A DNA stretch of 64,000 nt from Pseudomonas sp. AFG_SD02_1510_Pfu_092 (GTDB lineage: Bacteria; Pseudomonadota; Gammaproteobacteria; Pseudomonadales; Pseudomonadaceae), in contig NZ_PUQD01000026.1 of the NCBI RefSeq assembly GCF_003331055.1, forward strand, positions 1-64,000, written 5' to 3'. Below are positions 1 to 7,688 of this stretch, piece after piece. The position numbers and the translations under genes were made by a program. The first letter of the stretch is position 1. Each line of letters starts with the position of its first letter. The notes beneath the pieces are model-generated. The model saw only the letters and a list, made by a program, of their open reading frames with translations, ran no database searches and was not told the origin of the DNA.

Positions 1-78
1 CCCTTGGCCCCCCCGGGGCCCCCCCCCCATCCCCGGGCCCGCCCTCCCCCGGGGGGGGGGGCCACCCCCGCGAAAGGG
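1..78. other. G/C homopolymer-rich window edge, probable sequence artefact
   Basis: Almost only runs of C and G, including eleven consecutive G around position 60, up to the end of a REP-like motif (CGCGAAAGGGCC at 70-80). Other gaps here carry clean REP elements, so this is probably a badly read REP element at a contig end. Confidence 0.55.
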
Positions 79-81
79 CCA

Positions 82-876
82 TCAGCCCTTACGCAGATGC
101 AGCTCCTGACGCAAATCGCTCAGGTAAGGAAACGCCGCCCGCCCCTGCACCACCCGCTCATGCTCCAGCTCCGCCAGCAACTGGCACTCGTCGCGCCCGG
201 CCATCGCCAGCAAGCTGCCGTCCGGGCCGATGATGCTGCTTTGCCCGCAATAGTGGATGTCGTCTTCCGCACCGCAATAGTTGGCATACACCAGATAGCA
301 CTGGTTCTCCTGCGCCCGCGAGCGCACGGTTACCTGGCAGACGAAGTCGTAGGGCGTCATGTTCGCGGTTGGCACCAGGATCAGTTCGGCACCGTCCAGC
401 GCCAGGCGCCGGGCGTTCTCCGGAAACTCGATGTCGTAGCAGATCAGCAAGCCGACCTTCCAGCCATCCAGCTCTACCACCGGGAAGTGATCGGGGCCTG
501 CACTGAACATCAAGCGGTCCAGCTCACCGAACAGGTGGGTCTTGCGATAGTTGCCCAGGCTGCGGCCATGGGCATCGATCAACTGCACGCTGTTGTAGAT
601 CGCGCCATCATCGCCGCGCTCCGGGTAGCCGTAGACGATGGCGATGCGGTGCGCCTGGGCGATTTCCACCACGTCCATGGCGGCCGGGCCATCGGCGGCT
701 TCGGCCAGGCGTTCGACCTGGGCCAGGCCGATGTTGTAACCGCTCAGGAACATTTCCGGGCACACCAGCAACCCGGCGCCACGTTCGGCCGCCAGTTGTG
801 CCTGGTGGCGCAAGCGTTGCAGGTTGCCGGGCACATCCAGTGGCCCGGGTGCGCCTTGGAACAGGGCGATGCGCAT
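82..876 (-). CDS. davA: 5-aminopentanamidase (delta-aminovaleramidase), nitrilase superfamily
   Basis: A 264-aa carbon-nitrogen hydrolase. The catalytic triad is visible as Glu41 (CPEMF), Lys112 (YRKTH) and Cys146 (ICYDIE). The start is the ATG at 876 because a clear AAGGAGG lies just upstream; the open frame extends further but runs back over davB. Known for the family: DavA hydrolyses 5-aminopentanamide to 5-aminopentanoate plus ammonia, the second step of the P. putida aminovalerate route for L-lysine. It follows davB by 14 bp on the same strand, so the two are probably co-transcribed, and the pairing is what makes the substrate call strong. Alone it could be any aliphatic amidase of the superfamily. 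Confidence 0.88.
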   Translation of the reverse strand: MRIALFQGAPGPLDVPGNLQRLRHQAQLAAERGAGLLVCPEMFLSGYNIGLAQVERLAEAADGPAAMDVVEIAQAHRIAIVYGYPERGDDGAIYNSVQLIDAHGRSLGNYRKTHLFGELDRLMFSAGPDHFPVVELDGWKVGLLICYDIEFPENARRLALDGAELILVPTANMTPYDFVCQVTVRSRAQENQCYLVYANYCGAEDDIHYCGQSSIIGPDGSLLAMAGRDECQLLAELEHERVVQGRAAFPYLSDLRQELHLRKG

Positions 877-890
877 GCTGCCTCCTTGTC

Positions 891-2573
891 TCAGTCCGGC
901 AGGGCGATCGGGCCGATTTCGTCGAACACATCGCCTGGGCCGGGGTTGTCCGCGTGGGTACGGCCACCAAAGTGGTTCATGATACCCCACACCGCATTCA
1001 GCGAGGTCTGCACTGCGCCTTCCACCCAGGCGGGCGTCCACGACACATCGTCACCGGCGATGAAGATGCCGCGCTGCTCGGCCGGCATTTCCTGCTGCAT
1101 GAAGTGTGCGTACATGCGCTGGTTGTAGCGGTAATGGCCCGGCAGCGCGCCTTTGAAGGCACCGAGGAAGTACGGGTCGGCTTCCCACGAGACGGTGATC
1201 GGGTCGCCGATGATGTGCCCGGCGATGTCGGTTTTCGGGTAGATCTTTTTCAGCGCGTCCAGGGCCAACTGCACGCGTTTTTCCACCGGGTGCGGCAGCA
1301 TTTTCAGCGCATCGCTCATCCACGAGTACGACAGGCAGATCACCCCCGGCTTGTCGTCGCCGTTGTCGAACAGGTAGGTGCCGCGGGTGAGGCGGTCGGT
1401 GAGGGTCATGCTCAGCAGGTCGTGGCCGGTTTCCGGGTCCTTGTCCTTCCAGAACGGCCGGTCGACCATGACGAAGGTTTTCGACGACTGCATGTAGCGG
1501 GTACGGTCCAGGGCCATCCACATCTTTTGCGAGAACAGCGATTCTTCGCAGTCGATCTGCGTGGTCAGCAGCCAGGTCTGGCAGGTGGCGAGTACCGCGG
1601 CGTAGTGGCGGGTGTCGCCCCAGTTGTCGGTGACTGCCAGGCGGCCATCGGCGGCACGGGCAATGCGCTTGACCCCGGTACGCGGCGCGCCGCCGTGCAG
1701 TGCACTCAGGCTGGTGCCCTCCGGCCAGTGCACGCAGCGTTCCGGCACATGGCGCCAGATGCCCTGTGGCACCTGTTCCACGCCGCCGACCACCAGGTGC
1801 TGATGATCGTCGCAATTGGTCATCACCACGCGGAAGATTTCCAGCATCGAGTTGGGGAAGTCCGAGTCCCAGCCACCGGTGCCGAAACCGACCTGGCCGA
1901 ACACTTCGCGGTGCTGGAAGCTCAGCTTGGCGAACGAGCGCGAGGTGGCGACGAAGTCATAGAAGGTGCGGTCGTCCCACAGCGGAACCAGCTTGTTCCA
2001 CAGTTCTTTCAGGCGCGGTACGTCACGGTCGCGGATAGCCTGCTGGATGTCGGCGAACTGTGCGCCGCTTTCCAGCGCATCGGCCCAGGCGTCGGCAACT
2101 TCGTGGAACAGCTTGGGCAGGTCGGTGGGTTTCTCGGCGTAGTAGGTCTGGCCTTCCAGGTCGATCACCGTGCTGCCCGAGGCCGGGGTCAGCGGGTTGG
2201 GGAAGGGTTTGGTCTCCAGGCCCAGCTTGTCCACGTAGTGGTAGAAGGCGGTGGACGACACCGGGAAACGCATGCCGCCCAGTTCGGCGATGATCCCGTC
2301 GGTGCCGTTGAAGGCTTGCGAGCGCAGGCGGCCGCCGAGCTTGGAGGCTTCGTACACCACTGGCTTGAGGCCCAGCTTCATCAGCTCGTAAGCCGCTACC
2401 AGGCCGGCGATGCCTGCACCGACGATGGCCACTTCTTCGCCATGCCGCTCGGCCGGGATGCTGCCCAGGCCTGCCGGGTGTTCCAGCCAGTCGTCGAAGG
2501 CGAAGGGGAAGTCAGGGCCGAAGATGGTGATCGGCTTTTTGCCGTCGGCGGGGTGGCGGTTTTTCTTGTTCAT
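891..2573 (-). CDS. davB: L-lysine 2-monooxygenase (flavin amine oxidase family)
   Basis: A 560-aa flavoprotein. The FAD dinucleotide-binding motif VGAGIAG is at residues 51-57, followed by the second strand VVYEAS and GGR typical of flavin amine oxidases. Length and N-terminus match the lysine/tryptophan 2-monooxygenase group. The ATG at 2573 is chosen over upstream codons because an AAGG lies before it and the upstream residues are unlike the family. Known: DavB converts L-lysine to 5-aminopentanamide, CO2 and water. The adjacent amidase davA supports lysine over tryptophan as substrate. Tryptophan 2-monooxygenase (IaaM) is the main alternative name for relatives. Confidence 0.88.
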   Translation of the reverse strand: MNKKNRHPADGKKPITIFGPDFPFAFDDWLEHPAGLGSIPAERHGEEVAIVGAGIAGLVAAYELMKLGLKPVVYEASKLGGRLRSQAFNGTDGIIAELGGMRFPVSSTAFYHYVDKLGLETKPFPNPLTPASGSTVIDLEGQTYYAEKPTDLPKLFHEVADAWADALESGAQFADIQQAIRDRDVPRLKELWNKLVPLWDDRTFYDFVATSRSFAKLSFQHREVFGQVGFGTGGWDSDFPNSMLEIFRVVMTNCDDHQHLVVGGVEQVPQGIWRHVPERCVHWPEGTSLSALHGGAPRTGVKRIARAADGRLAVTDNWGDTRHYAAVLATCQTWLLTTQIDCEESLFSQKMWMALDRTRYMQSSKTFVMVDRPFWKDKDPETGHDLLSMTLTDRLTRGTYLFDNGDDKPGVICLSYSWMSDALKMLPHPVEKRVQLALDALKKIYPKTDIAGHIIGDPITVSWEADPYFLGAFKGALPGHYRYNQRMYAHFMQQEMPAEQRGIFIAGDDVSWTPAWVEGAVQTSLNAVWGIMNHFGGRTHADNPGPGDVFDEIGPIALPD

Positions 2574-2769
2574 GAAGTGACCTTGCCAGAGGGGCTGCGC
2601 GGGAGCGAAGCCTGAGTATAGGAGATGCCTGGGGGCCATTTTAGGGAGTGGGATGTTCGTAATTAAGGTGCAGAGTGTTGTCTGAATGTAGTTTGTTTCG
2701 TCAAAAAATAAGAACAATTGTGCTTTGTGACGAGCAAGGCGGGTGCAGTTCCCAAAGGGAAACGCCGAT

Positions 2770-2847
2770 CACTGTGGGAGCGGGTTCACCCGCGAATACG
2801 TCGGTGGATTCACTGCAGCATTCGCGGGTAAACCCGCTCCCACAGTG
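2770..2847. repeat. REP element pair (inverted)
   Basis: Two copies of the P. putida-type REP core (GGGAGCGGGTT.ACCCGCG) face each other, CACTGTGGGAGCGGG at the left and CCCGCTCCCACAGTG at the right, so the whole stretch can fold into a long hairpin. It lies upstream of davB. No gene is seen between 2574 and 2994. Confidence 0.85.
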
Positions 2848-3000
2848 ACCGCGTAGTGCCCTGGATCGGAGATGATCAGCCTATTCCTACACCCGAGCCG
2901 TGAGTGAAAGAATTACCCTACGACCGCTATCGCCTCGGTCTGGCTGCATGGGAAACGCCTCATCGTTAACTTCACCGGGTCACTGCTGTTCGGGTGACTG

Positions 3001-3123
3001 GGTGTGAGAACCCATGCGCCAACTTCGCACCAAGGCTCATGTCATGGCAGCCGTGCGCGGGCAGGCTTTCGCCTGGCCGGATTTCCAAGTTGGCCGGTTT
3101 CTCACACCGTGCATGGCTGCCAC
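3001..3123 (+). ncRNA. Strongly structured leader upstream of the DUF3077 gene (candidate)
   Basis: GGTGTGAGAACC with GCCAACTT (3001-3025) is the inverted partner of AAGTTGGCC with GGTTTCTCACACC (3087-3108), giving a long stem with a small internal asymmetry. The enclosed TGGCAGCCGTGC (3045-3056) can instead pair with GCATGGCTGCCA (3111-3122), so two mutually exclusive folds exist. Either a structured 5' leader of the next gene or a small RNA; strand is inferred from that gene. Confidence 0.4.
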
Positions 3124-3185
3124 CCATTTCCCGTGAGAAGGAGTTGGTAGGCGGTTTCCTCAAGACTCAATTTGGAAATTGCATC

Positions 3186-3476
3186 ATGAAGAAGTCTGAT
3201 TCTGACCAACCCGAAAAACTCAAACCCACCGCCGAAAAAGCCTTCTGTAACTGCGAGTCCAGCCACCCACCGCTATTCGCCATTCGCCCCGGCATCGATG
3301 CAGCCGACGCCCTGGTTCACGCCTGCCTGCTGGCGCGTGGCATCAATCAAGTCGCCACCGACTACGCCCAGCACCACGCCCCCGAGCGCAGCCGTGACAT
3401 CGTCTGGTCAATGCAGCACTGCGCCGAAAGCCTGTCGGCGATTCTGGAAGGCCTGCTCGATGGTCAGGAAACCTGA
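3186..3476 (+). CDS. DUF3077 family small protein
   Basis: A 96-aa protein starting MKKSDSDQPEK. Its C-terminal half (GIDAADALVHACLLARGINQVATDYA and following) looks like the DUF3077 proteins that occur in many copies in Pseudomonas genomes; function unknown. The ATG at 3186 is preferred to the longer frame that would run back through the folded leader. Ribosome site is weak, so translation may depend on the leader structure. It is convergent with the Lrp-type gene, leaving only 12 bp between them. No signal peptide or membrane segment is seen. Confidence 0.7.
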   Translation: MKKSDSDQPEKLKPTAEKAFCNCESSHPPLFAIRPGIDAADALVHACLLARGINQVATDYAQHHAPERSRDIVWSMQHCAESLSAILEGLLDGQET

Positions 3477-3488
3477 CCGCCCGCCAAC

Positions 3489-3950
3489 TCAAAGCGGCTG
3501 ACCGCGGTCCACCTTGCTGCTGAGAATGATCGACGTGGTGGTCTTCTCCACCCCGTCGACACTGCCGATCTGGTCGAGCAACTGGTCCAGCTGTTCGGTC
3601 GAGTCCGTACGCAGCCAGGCTACATAATCGAACTCGCCGCTCACTGCGCACAATTGCTGCACCTGTCCCATGGCACTCAGCCGCCGCACCACCTCCTTGC
3701 CCGAACGCGGCTGCACCTTGATCCCCACATACGCCTGCAGCCCACCGCCCAGCACCCGCTGCCCCAGGCGCACGCCATAGCCGGAGATGACCTTGTTCTT
3801 CTCCAGCCGCTCCAGGCGCGAGTTGACCGTGGTGCGGGCGATGCCCAGCTGGCGGGCGAGGGTGGCGACGCTTTCGCGCGCGTTGATCTGCAGCAGGGCG
3901 ATCAGCTGGCGATCGATTTCATCCAGTGTGATGGAGCGGGAGTCCGACAT
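3489..3950 (-). CDS. Lrp/AsnC family transcriptional regulator
   Basis: A 153-aa protein with the standard two parts of the family. An N-terminal helix-turn-helix (about residues 10-55, including DRQLIALLQINARESVATLA and GIARTTVNSRLERL) is followed by the RAM/AsnC ligand-binding fold (about 65-145, GYGVRLGQRVLGG through SVDGVEKTTTSIIL). Length is normal. Such regulators usually sense amino acids. Its closeness to the lysine genes davBA, on the same strand but with DUF3077 and the REP pair between, makes it a plausible regulator of amino-acid catabolism, which is inference only. Confidence 0.85.
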   Translation of the reverse strand: MSDSRSITLDEIDRQLIALLQINARESVATLARQLGIARTTVNSRLERLEKNKVISGYGVRLGQRVLGGGLQAYVGIKVQPRSGKEVVRRLSAMGQVQQLCAVSGEFDYVAWLRTDSTEQLDQLLDQIGSVDGVEKTTTSIILSSKVDRGQPL

Positions 3951-4079
3951 GGCAAGTCTCTACGGTTGGCCCGCTAGCCTAGCCAGCCCGTGCCGCTCAG
4001 GGCAAGGGCAGTGACCCCCTTGCGGCGTTGGTGATCAGCTCTGTGTCCACGATCCATGCGAAGAATGCAGGTCGGGTGC

Positions 4080-5201
4080 TCAGCGTGGTATTTGATAGCG
4101 TGTGCTGCGCCCGCCACCGGGTAGTCGCTCGAGGCAGCCCTTTTCCAGCAAATCACCCAAGTGCCGGGTCGCGGTAGCTTTGGATACCTTGGCCACGGCT
4201 TGGTACTGGGCGGCGTTGATACCGTCTTCAAAGCCACGTTCGCCGCCGTCTAGCAGGCGGTCGAGCACTTTGACCTGCTGCTCCGACAGCGCCTGGTGGC
4301 GGTGCGCCTGCCAGAAGCGCGCCTTGACCAGTACACGGTCGATACGAGCCATGGCTTGTTCCAGGCTTTTCAGCAACGTCGCGAGGAACCATTGCAGCCA
4401 GGCGGTGATGTCCAGGGTGCCTTTCTGGCTGGCTTCGAGGATGCGGTAGTAACCGGCGCGATCTTCGAGAATGCTCGCGGACATGGCGTAAAAGCGGATG
4501 GCCTGCTGCTCGCCCTGGGCCAGTGCCAGGTCAGTGATGGCGCGGGTAAGGCGGCCGTTGCCGTCATCGAAGGGGTGCAGGGTAACGAACCAGAAATGAG
4601 CGATGCCGGCGCGAACAAAAGGGTCGAGGCTGGTTTCGCTGCGGCTGCGCTCGAACCAGGCGAGGAACTCTGTCAGTTGCTCATCCAGCCCTGCGCGAGG
4701 AGGGGCTTCGAAATGTACGGTAGGCCGGTCCATCCGGCCAGAAACGACCTGCATCGGCTCTTCGCCACGCAGTGCGCCGATGTGTAACGGCCGAGCCAGA
4801 AGCTGCTCATCGCTGGGGAATAACCAACGGTGCCAGGTGAAGAGCCGCCGTTCGTCCAGCGGTTGCTGGTGGGAACGGGTGGCATCGAGCATGAGTTCTG
4901 CAAGGCCTTCGGAGCGTGAGGTGGTGCGGCCTTCTTCGTTCAGCCCCAAGCGCCGCGCCAATGACGAGCGCACCGAACCGACATTCAGTTGCTCACCCTC
5001 GATGGCAGAAGAGGTGACGATGTTCTGCAACAGGGCATCCAGGCTGCTCTGCACTTCGGTGTAGTTCCCCACCGCGCCGAGCATGCCCAACAAACGTCCT
5101 TGAGCCTGACTACACGCGCGCAGCAGCGGTGCAAGCGCTTCGGCTTGCCAGTTGAAGTGTGGCCAGTCCGGCTGCTGCCAGATCCAGAGCGGGTCGTTCA
5201 T
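4080..5201 (-). CDS. Fic family protein, class II, with N-terminal DUF4172-type and C-terminal winged-helix region
   Basis: About 373 aa from the ATG at 5201. The N-terminus (WIWQQPDWPHFNW) is the type found at the front of one Fic subgroup. The inhibitory motif [S/T]xxxE[G/N] is at residues 64-69 (SSAIEG), before the Fic core, which makes this class II, self-inhibited. The catalytic motif HPFDDGNGRLTR is at 209-220. The C-terminus (VSKATATRHLGDLLEKG) looks like a winged helix, so the protein may bind its own promoter. Family role: transfer of AMP or another nucleotide to target proteins. The start is uncertain: no good ribosome site precedes 5201, and a GTG at 5276 would place the operator repeats inside the coding region. 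Confidence 0.85.
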   Translation of the reverse strand: MNDPLWIWQQPDWPHFNWQAEALAPLLRACSQAQGRLLGMLGAVGNYTEVQSSLDALLQNIVTSSAIEGEQLNVGSVRSSLARRLGLNEEGRTTSRSEGLAELMLDATRSHQQPLDERRLFTWHRWLFPSDEQLLARPLHIGALRGEEPMQVVSGRMDRPTVHFEAPPRAGLDEQLTEFLAWFERSRSETSLDPFVRAGIAHFWFVTLHPFDDGNGRLTRAITDLALAQGEQQAIRFYAMSASILEDRAGYYRILEASQKGTLDITAWLQWFLATLLKSLEQAMARIDRVLVKARFWQAHRHQALSEQQVKVLDRLLDGGERGFEDGINAAQYQAVAKVSKATATRHLGDLLEKGCLERLPGGGRSTRYQIPR

Positions 5202-5213
5202 GAGGTTAGCGAT

Positions 5214-5274
5214 GAGCCGATTAACGAGCCTATTCGGCTCAGGAGGTGAGCCGATAATGCCGGCTATTCGGCTC
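5214..5274. promoter_or_regulatory. Four-half-site operator upstream of the Fic gene
   Basis: GAGCCGATTA (5214), TATTCGGCTC (5231), GAGCCGATAA (5248) and TATTCGGCTC (5265) alternate in orientation and start exactly 17 bp apart. They lie 13 to 73 bp before the ATG at 5201. Two adjacent dyads of this regularity suggest cooperative binding of a dimeric regulator, perhaps the Fic protein's own winged helix. Confidence 0.7.
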
Positions 5275-5354
5275 ACTGTCTATTGGTCGAGGTTGGTTAC
5301 GACGTGTCGTGAACGTTGAAGCGGCCATTAGTTTTGCTGGGGGCCGGAAACGCA

Positions 5355-5378
5355 AAAGCCGCGCAATCGCGCGGCTTT
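5355..5378 (-). terminator. Probable native terminator of the tRNA gene, now displaced
   Basis: AAAGCCGCG and CGCGGCTTT form a 9-bp stem with a 6-base loop; read on the minus strand the stem is followed by TTTTGCG. It lies 8 bp beyond the tRNA fragment in attL, where the 3' flank of the tRNA would be without the insertion. Confidence 0.6.
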
Positions 5379-5386
5379 GTCGTATC

Positions 5387-5433
5387 TGGTGGGCCCACAC
5401 GGACTCGAACCGTGGACCAAAGGATTATGAGTC
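5387..5433. repeat. attL: 47-bp direct repeat, 3' part of the tRNA
   Basis: Identical over all 47 bases to 26423-26469, with the flanking base different at both ends. It covers the anticodon arm to the CCA end of the minus-strand tRNA, the usual core of tyrosine-integrase tRNA sites. Confidence 0.93.
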
Positions 5434-5550
5434 ACCGAATGACACCCCGAGGCCTTATAAGTCTAGGCTAGGGACTGTCAGGGTACAACAGGGCCAAGCC
5501 CTTGTTATTACGGAGTTTTTGCTAGGTTTGGCAAATTGGGTACGGCTGGG

Positions 5551-5560
5551 GACTGTACCG
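5551..5560. promoter_or_regulatory. Putative integrase arm-type site, left end
   Basis: GACTGTACCG, followed by CTAGCGTACC. The same 10-mer occurs at 26343-26352 at the other end of the element. A related GACTGTCAGGGTACA lies at about 5474. Inferred as integrase arm sites because of the shared motif at both ends. Confidence 0.4.
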
Positions 5561-5661
5561 CTAGCGTACCTTTAACGTGTAGGCATCTGGCGATCGAGCG
5601 GGCTTGCCTGCAGCTACCTCCAAACGTAACGTACCGCTGAAGGACATTTCAGGAGGTGAAA

Positions 5662-5973
5662 ATGACAGACCGACAGACACCTGGAATTCCCGATGGCCCG
5701 AGGCTCGTGTACCACTCTTGCTTTGCAACCGTGCTCAAAGCAGTGGACGCCCGATATGACGTTCGCGGCTACATCTTGGCCGAGATGGTCAGGGTATGCC
5801 TCGAGAATCGCGGTAGGGTGCCTCTGACACAGCGTGCTCATTACGAGCGTTATGCTCAAAAGGAAGCCATAGCGTTTACGGAGCATTTCACTGCCAGTCT
5901 CCTTTTCGGCGCTGCTGGGCGATTTTCTCCGTACGAGTACCTCTATTCAAAACCGAAGCTTGGAAGCGAGTGA
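5662..5973 (+). CDS. Small protein of unknown function, first gene of the sirtuin operon
   Basis: A 103-aa soluble protein. The ATG at 5662 is chosen because AGGAGG lies 6 bp upstream; an in-frame GTG at 5656 overlaps that ribosome site. I do not recognise the family. It has no signal peptide or membrane segment and is rich in Arg, Tyr and Phe (HYERYAQKEAIAFTEHFTASLLFG). The sirtuin gene begins 24 bp after its stop, on the same strand, so the two are likely co-transcribed and may act together. Confidence 0.65.
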   Translation: MTDRQTPGIPDGPRLVYHSCFATVLKAVDARYDVRGYILAEMVRVCLENRGRVPLTQRAHYERYAQKEAIAFTEHFTASLLFGAAGRFSPYEYLYSKPKLGSE

Positions 5974-5997
5974 GTCCAGCGGAAGCAAGGTGCGCAG

Positions 5998-6786
5998 ATG
6001 AGCAATATGCAAAGAGCTACCGAAGCCTTGCGCGCATCCAAGAAGGTCGTTTTTTTCACGGGTGCCGGCATCTCGGCAGAAAGCGGAATACCCACGTTCC
6101 GCGACAAATTGACGGGACTCTGGACCAAGCACGACCCTGAGCGTCTCGAAACAGCGGCTGCCTTTCGAGAAAACCCAGCTCTCATATGGAGCTGGTATCT
6201 ATGGCGACGACACCAGGTTGGCCAAGCGAAACCCAACGCGGCCCATCTTGCCATTCCCCAGCTAAGCAATGCCGGGTGGGATGTATCTGTCGTCACCCAG
6301 AACATTGATGACTTGCATGAACGCGCCGGCTCCAGTCAGGTAGTTCATCTCCATGGCAGTCTGATGGACGTCAAGTGCTTCGCCTGCCACAGGCTCGGGA
6401 AGCTAACGCCAGCCCAGCTGGAGATTCCTGAAGAGGGACAATTGATCGAGCCGCCTCGTTGTGTCCGATGCAATGGAAAACTTCGTCCTGGAGTGGTCTG
6501 GTTCCGGGAGAACCTACCGGAAGGCGCCTGGCGGTCAGCGGTACGACTCGTGAAAAACTGTGACTTGCTGATTTCAGTAGGTACCTCCGGCGTCGTCATG
6601 CCGGCTGCTGGTATTCCTAACATGGCCCTAGCTGCCGGGGCCACCGTGATCCATGTGAATCTTGAAGACGTTGGATTTGATATGGCAGGCGAAATAATGC
6701 TGACTGGAGCTGCTGGAGTGTTATTGCCCACCTTGCTTCGAGCGTTAGGGGTCGATGCTTCATTGCCGCCTACCGGGTTTACCTAA
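5998..6786 (+). CDS. Sir2 family NAD-dependent protein deacylase (CobB-like)
   Basis: A 262-aa sirtuin. NAD-binding motifs TGAGISAESGIPTFRD (21-36) and QNID (101-104) are intact, the catalytic His is at 119 (HLHG), and four zinc cysteines are at 127, 130, 155 and 158 (CFAC, CVRC). A YxxR motif at 67-70 (YLWR) matches the acidic-acyl recognition pair of class III sirtuins, so removal of succinyl or malonyl groups is plausible. The zinc site argues for a true deacylase rather than a zinc-less Sir2-type NADase of phage defence. It is the middle gene of a probable three-gene operon with the 103-aa protein and an AbrB-like protein at the left end of the element. Its substrate is unknown. Confidence 0.9.
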   Translation: MSNMQRATEALRASKKVVFFTGAGISAESGIPTFRDKLTGLWTKHDPERLETAAAFRENPALIWSWYLWRRHQVGQAKPNAAHLAIPQLSNAGWDVSVVTQNIDDLHERAGSSQVVHLHGSLMDVKCFACHRLGKLTPAQLEIPEEGQLIEPPRCVRCNGKLRPGVVWFRENLPEGAWRSAVRLVKNCDLLISVGTSGVVMPAAGIPNMALAAGATVIHVNLEDVGFDMAGEIMLTGAAGVLLPTLLRALGVDASLPPTGFT

Positions 6787-6800
6787 TCGGAGAAATGACC

Positions 6801-7046
6801 ATGAGCAAGCCAGTGAGCACCACTGTGAAGTGCCAGGATCCCGGTGACGGTAGTGGCGACGTTATTATTGACCTCCCCCAAGATGTCCTCAAAGCCCTGA
6901 ACGTGGAGCTTGGTGATTTGCTGAGTGTCGAGCTGGTTAATGGCCCGATAGAGCTGAGCCGATTCGAGCTGCTGCTGGCCCGTCTCACAAGAACGGATGA
7001 CGCGGTTATTGTTGACTGGATATCGGTGCCCCGTCCAAATCGATGA
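6801..7046 (+). CDS. AbrB/MazE-like small DNA-binding protein (tentative)
   Basis: An 81-aa protein. The central part (DVIIDLPQDVLKALNVELGDLLSVELVNGPIEL in short segments) resembles the SpoVT-AbrB swapped-hairpin fold: a strand, then LPxxVLKxLxxxxGD, then a strand. Such proteins are antitoxins or autoregulators. GGAG at 6789-6792 fits the ATG at 6801 (8-bp spacing) better than the ATG at 6795. It starts 14 bp after the sirtuin stop, so it may regulate that operon. No MazF-type toxin is adjacent. Confidence 0.55.
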   Translation: MSKPVSTTVKCQDPGDGSGDVIIDLPQDVLKALNVELGDLLSVELVNGPIELSRFELLLARLTRTDDAVIVDWISVPRPNR

Positions 7047-7688
7047 ACCTATCCCTGAAAGCGGCAGTTACTGAGACGAGGATCCAGGTGGCAAATAGCC
7101 ATTCCATCTTAAGCCCAGCGCTACTCAAGAAATTTCCAAGCTTCGGGGAGCATTTTTGCTGTTTTTGACCCAAGCAGGGGTTTCGAAGACACCTCTAATT
7201 CCCGCAAAGCACCCCTACAGCACCACAAACACCCCCTGTCGCCCTCAAAAGTGCCTGAATTAGCCCGATCATGATCCCCCCAGAGCGTAATAGATTCTCG
7301 CTCTATTGATACAGAGTGCCTGGAACCTACCCATAAGCCACCTCTAAACTGCCCAAAATCCCCCTGTCACTTCCCAATGGGGCACCCTAAAAGCACTGGT
7401 TGCAGCAATGAGGCGAAATCACTATCCGTTTGCACAATAGCTAGCTTAATGGGGCAAAAAAGGAGCTTACAGATCGATGGATGCTGATTTTGCGAAGACT
7501 TCCGCGGCCCCGAGAGCTTTTAGCACCGGTTTGTCCAATTGGATGGAAAACCAGTGCTCATGCTGCAGGCAGTAGTCAGTCAGGTGGGCAACTTCGGTTT
7601 TGAACAGCGGGACAACCCGTCGGTGACCTTTAGCCGAGGAGGGGTCATGACGCTAGTCTGGCGTCACGACCCGACGGGGTTGGGAGGG
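7047..7688. other. Non-coding stretch with one hairpin
   Basis: No convincing gene. Near its right end GGGTCATGACGC (7642-7653) and GCGTCACGACCC (7661-7672) form an 11-of-12 bp hairpin just beyond the 3' end of the minus-strand lipoprotein gene. It lacks a T-run, so it is at best a weak terminator or an mRNA-stabilising stem. Confidence 0.4.

Noticed and set aside
798..2615. A 605-codon plus-strand frame over davB
   Set aside because: Antisense shadow of davB.
5998..6786. Zinc-less Sir2 NADase of an anti-phage system
   Set aside because: Four zinc cysteines and the YxxR motif are intact, which fits a CobB-type deacylase better.
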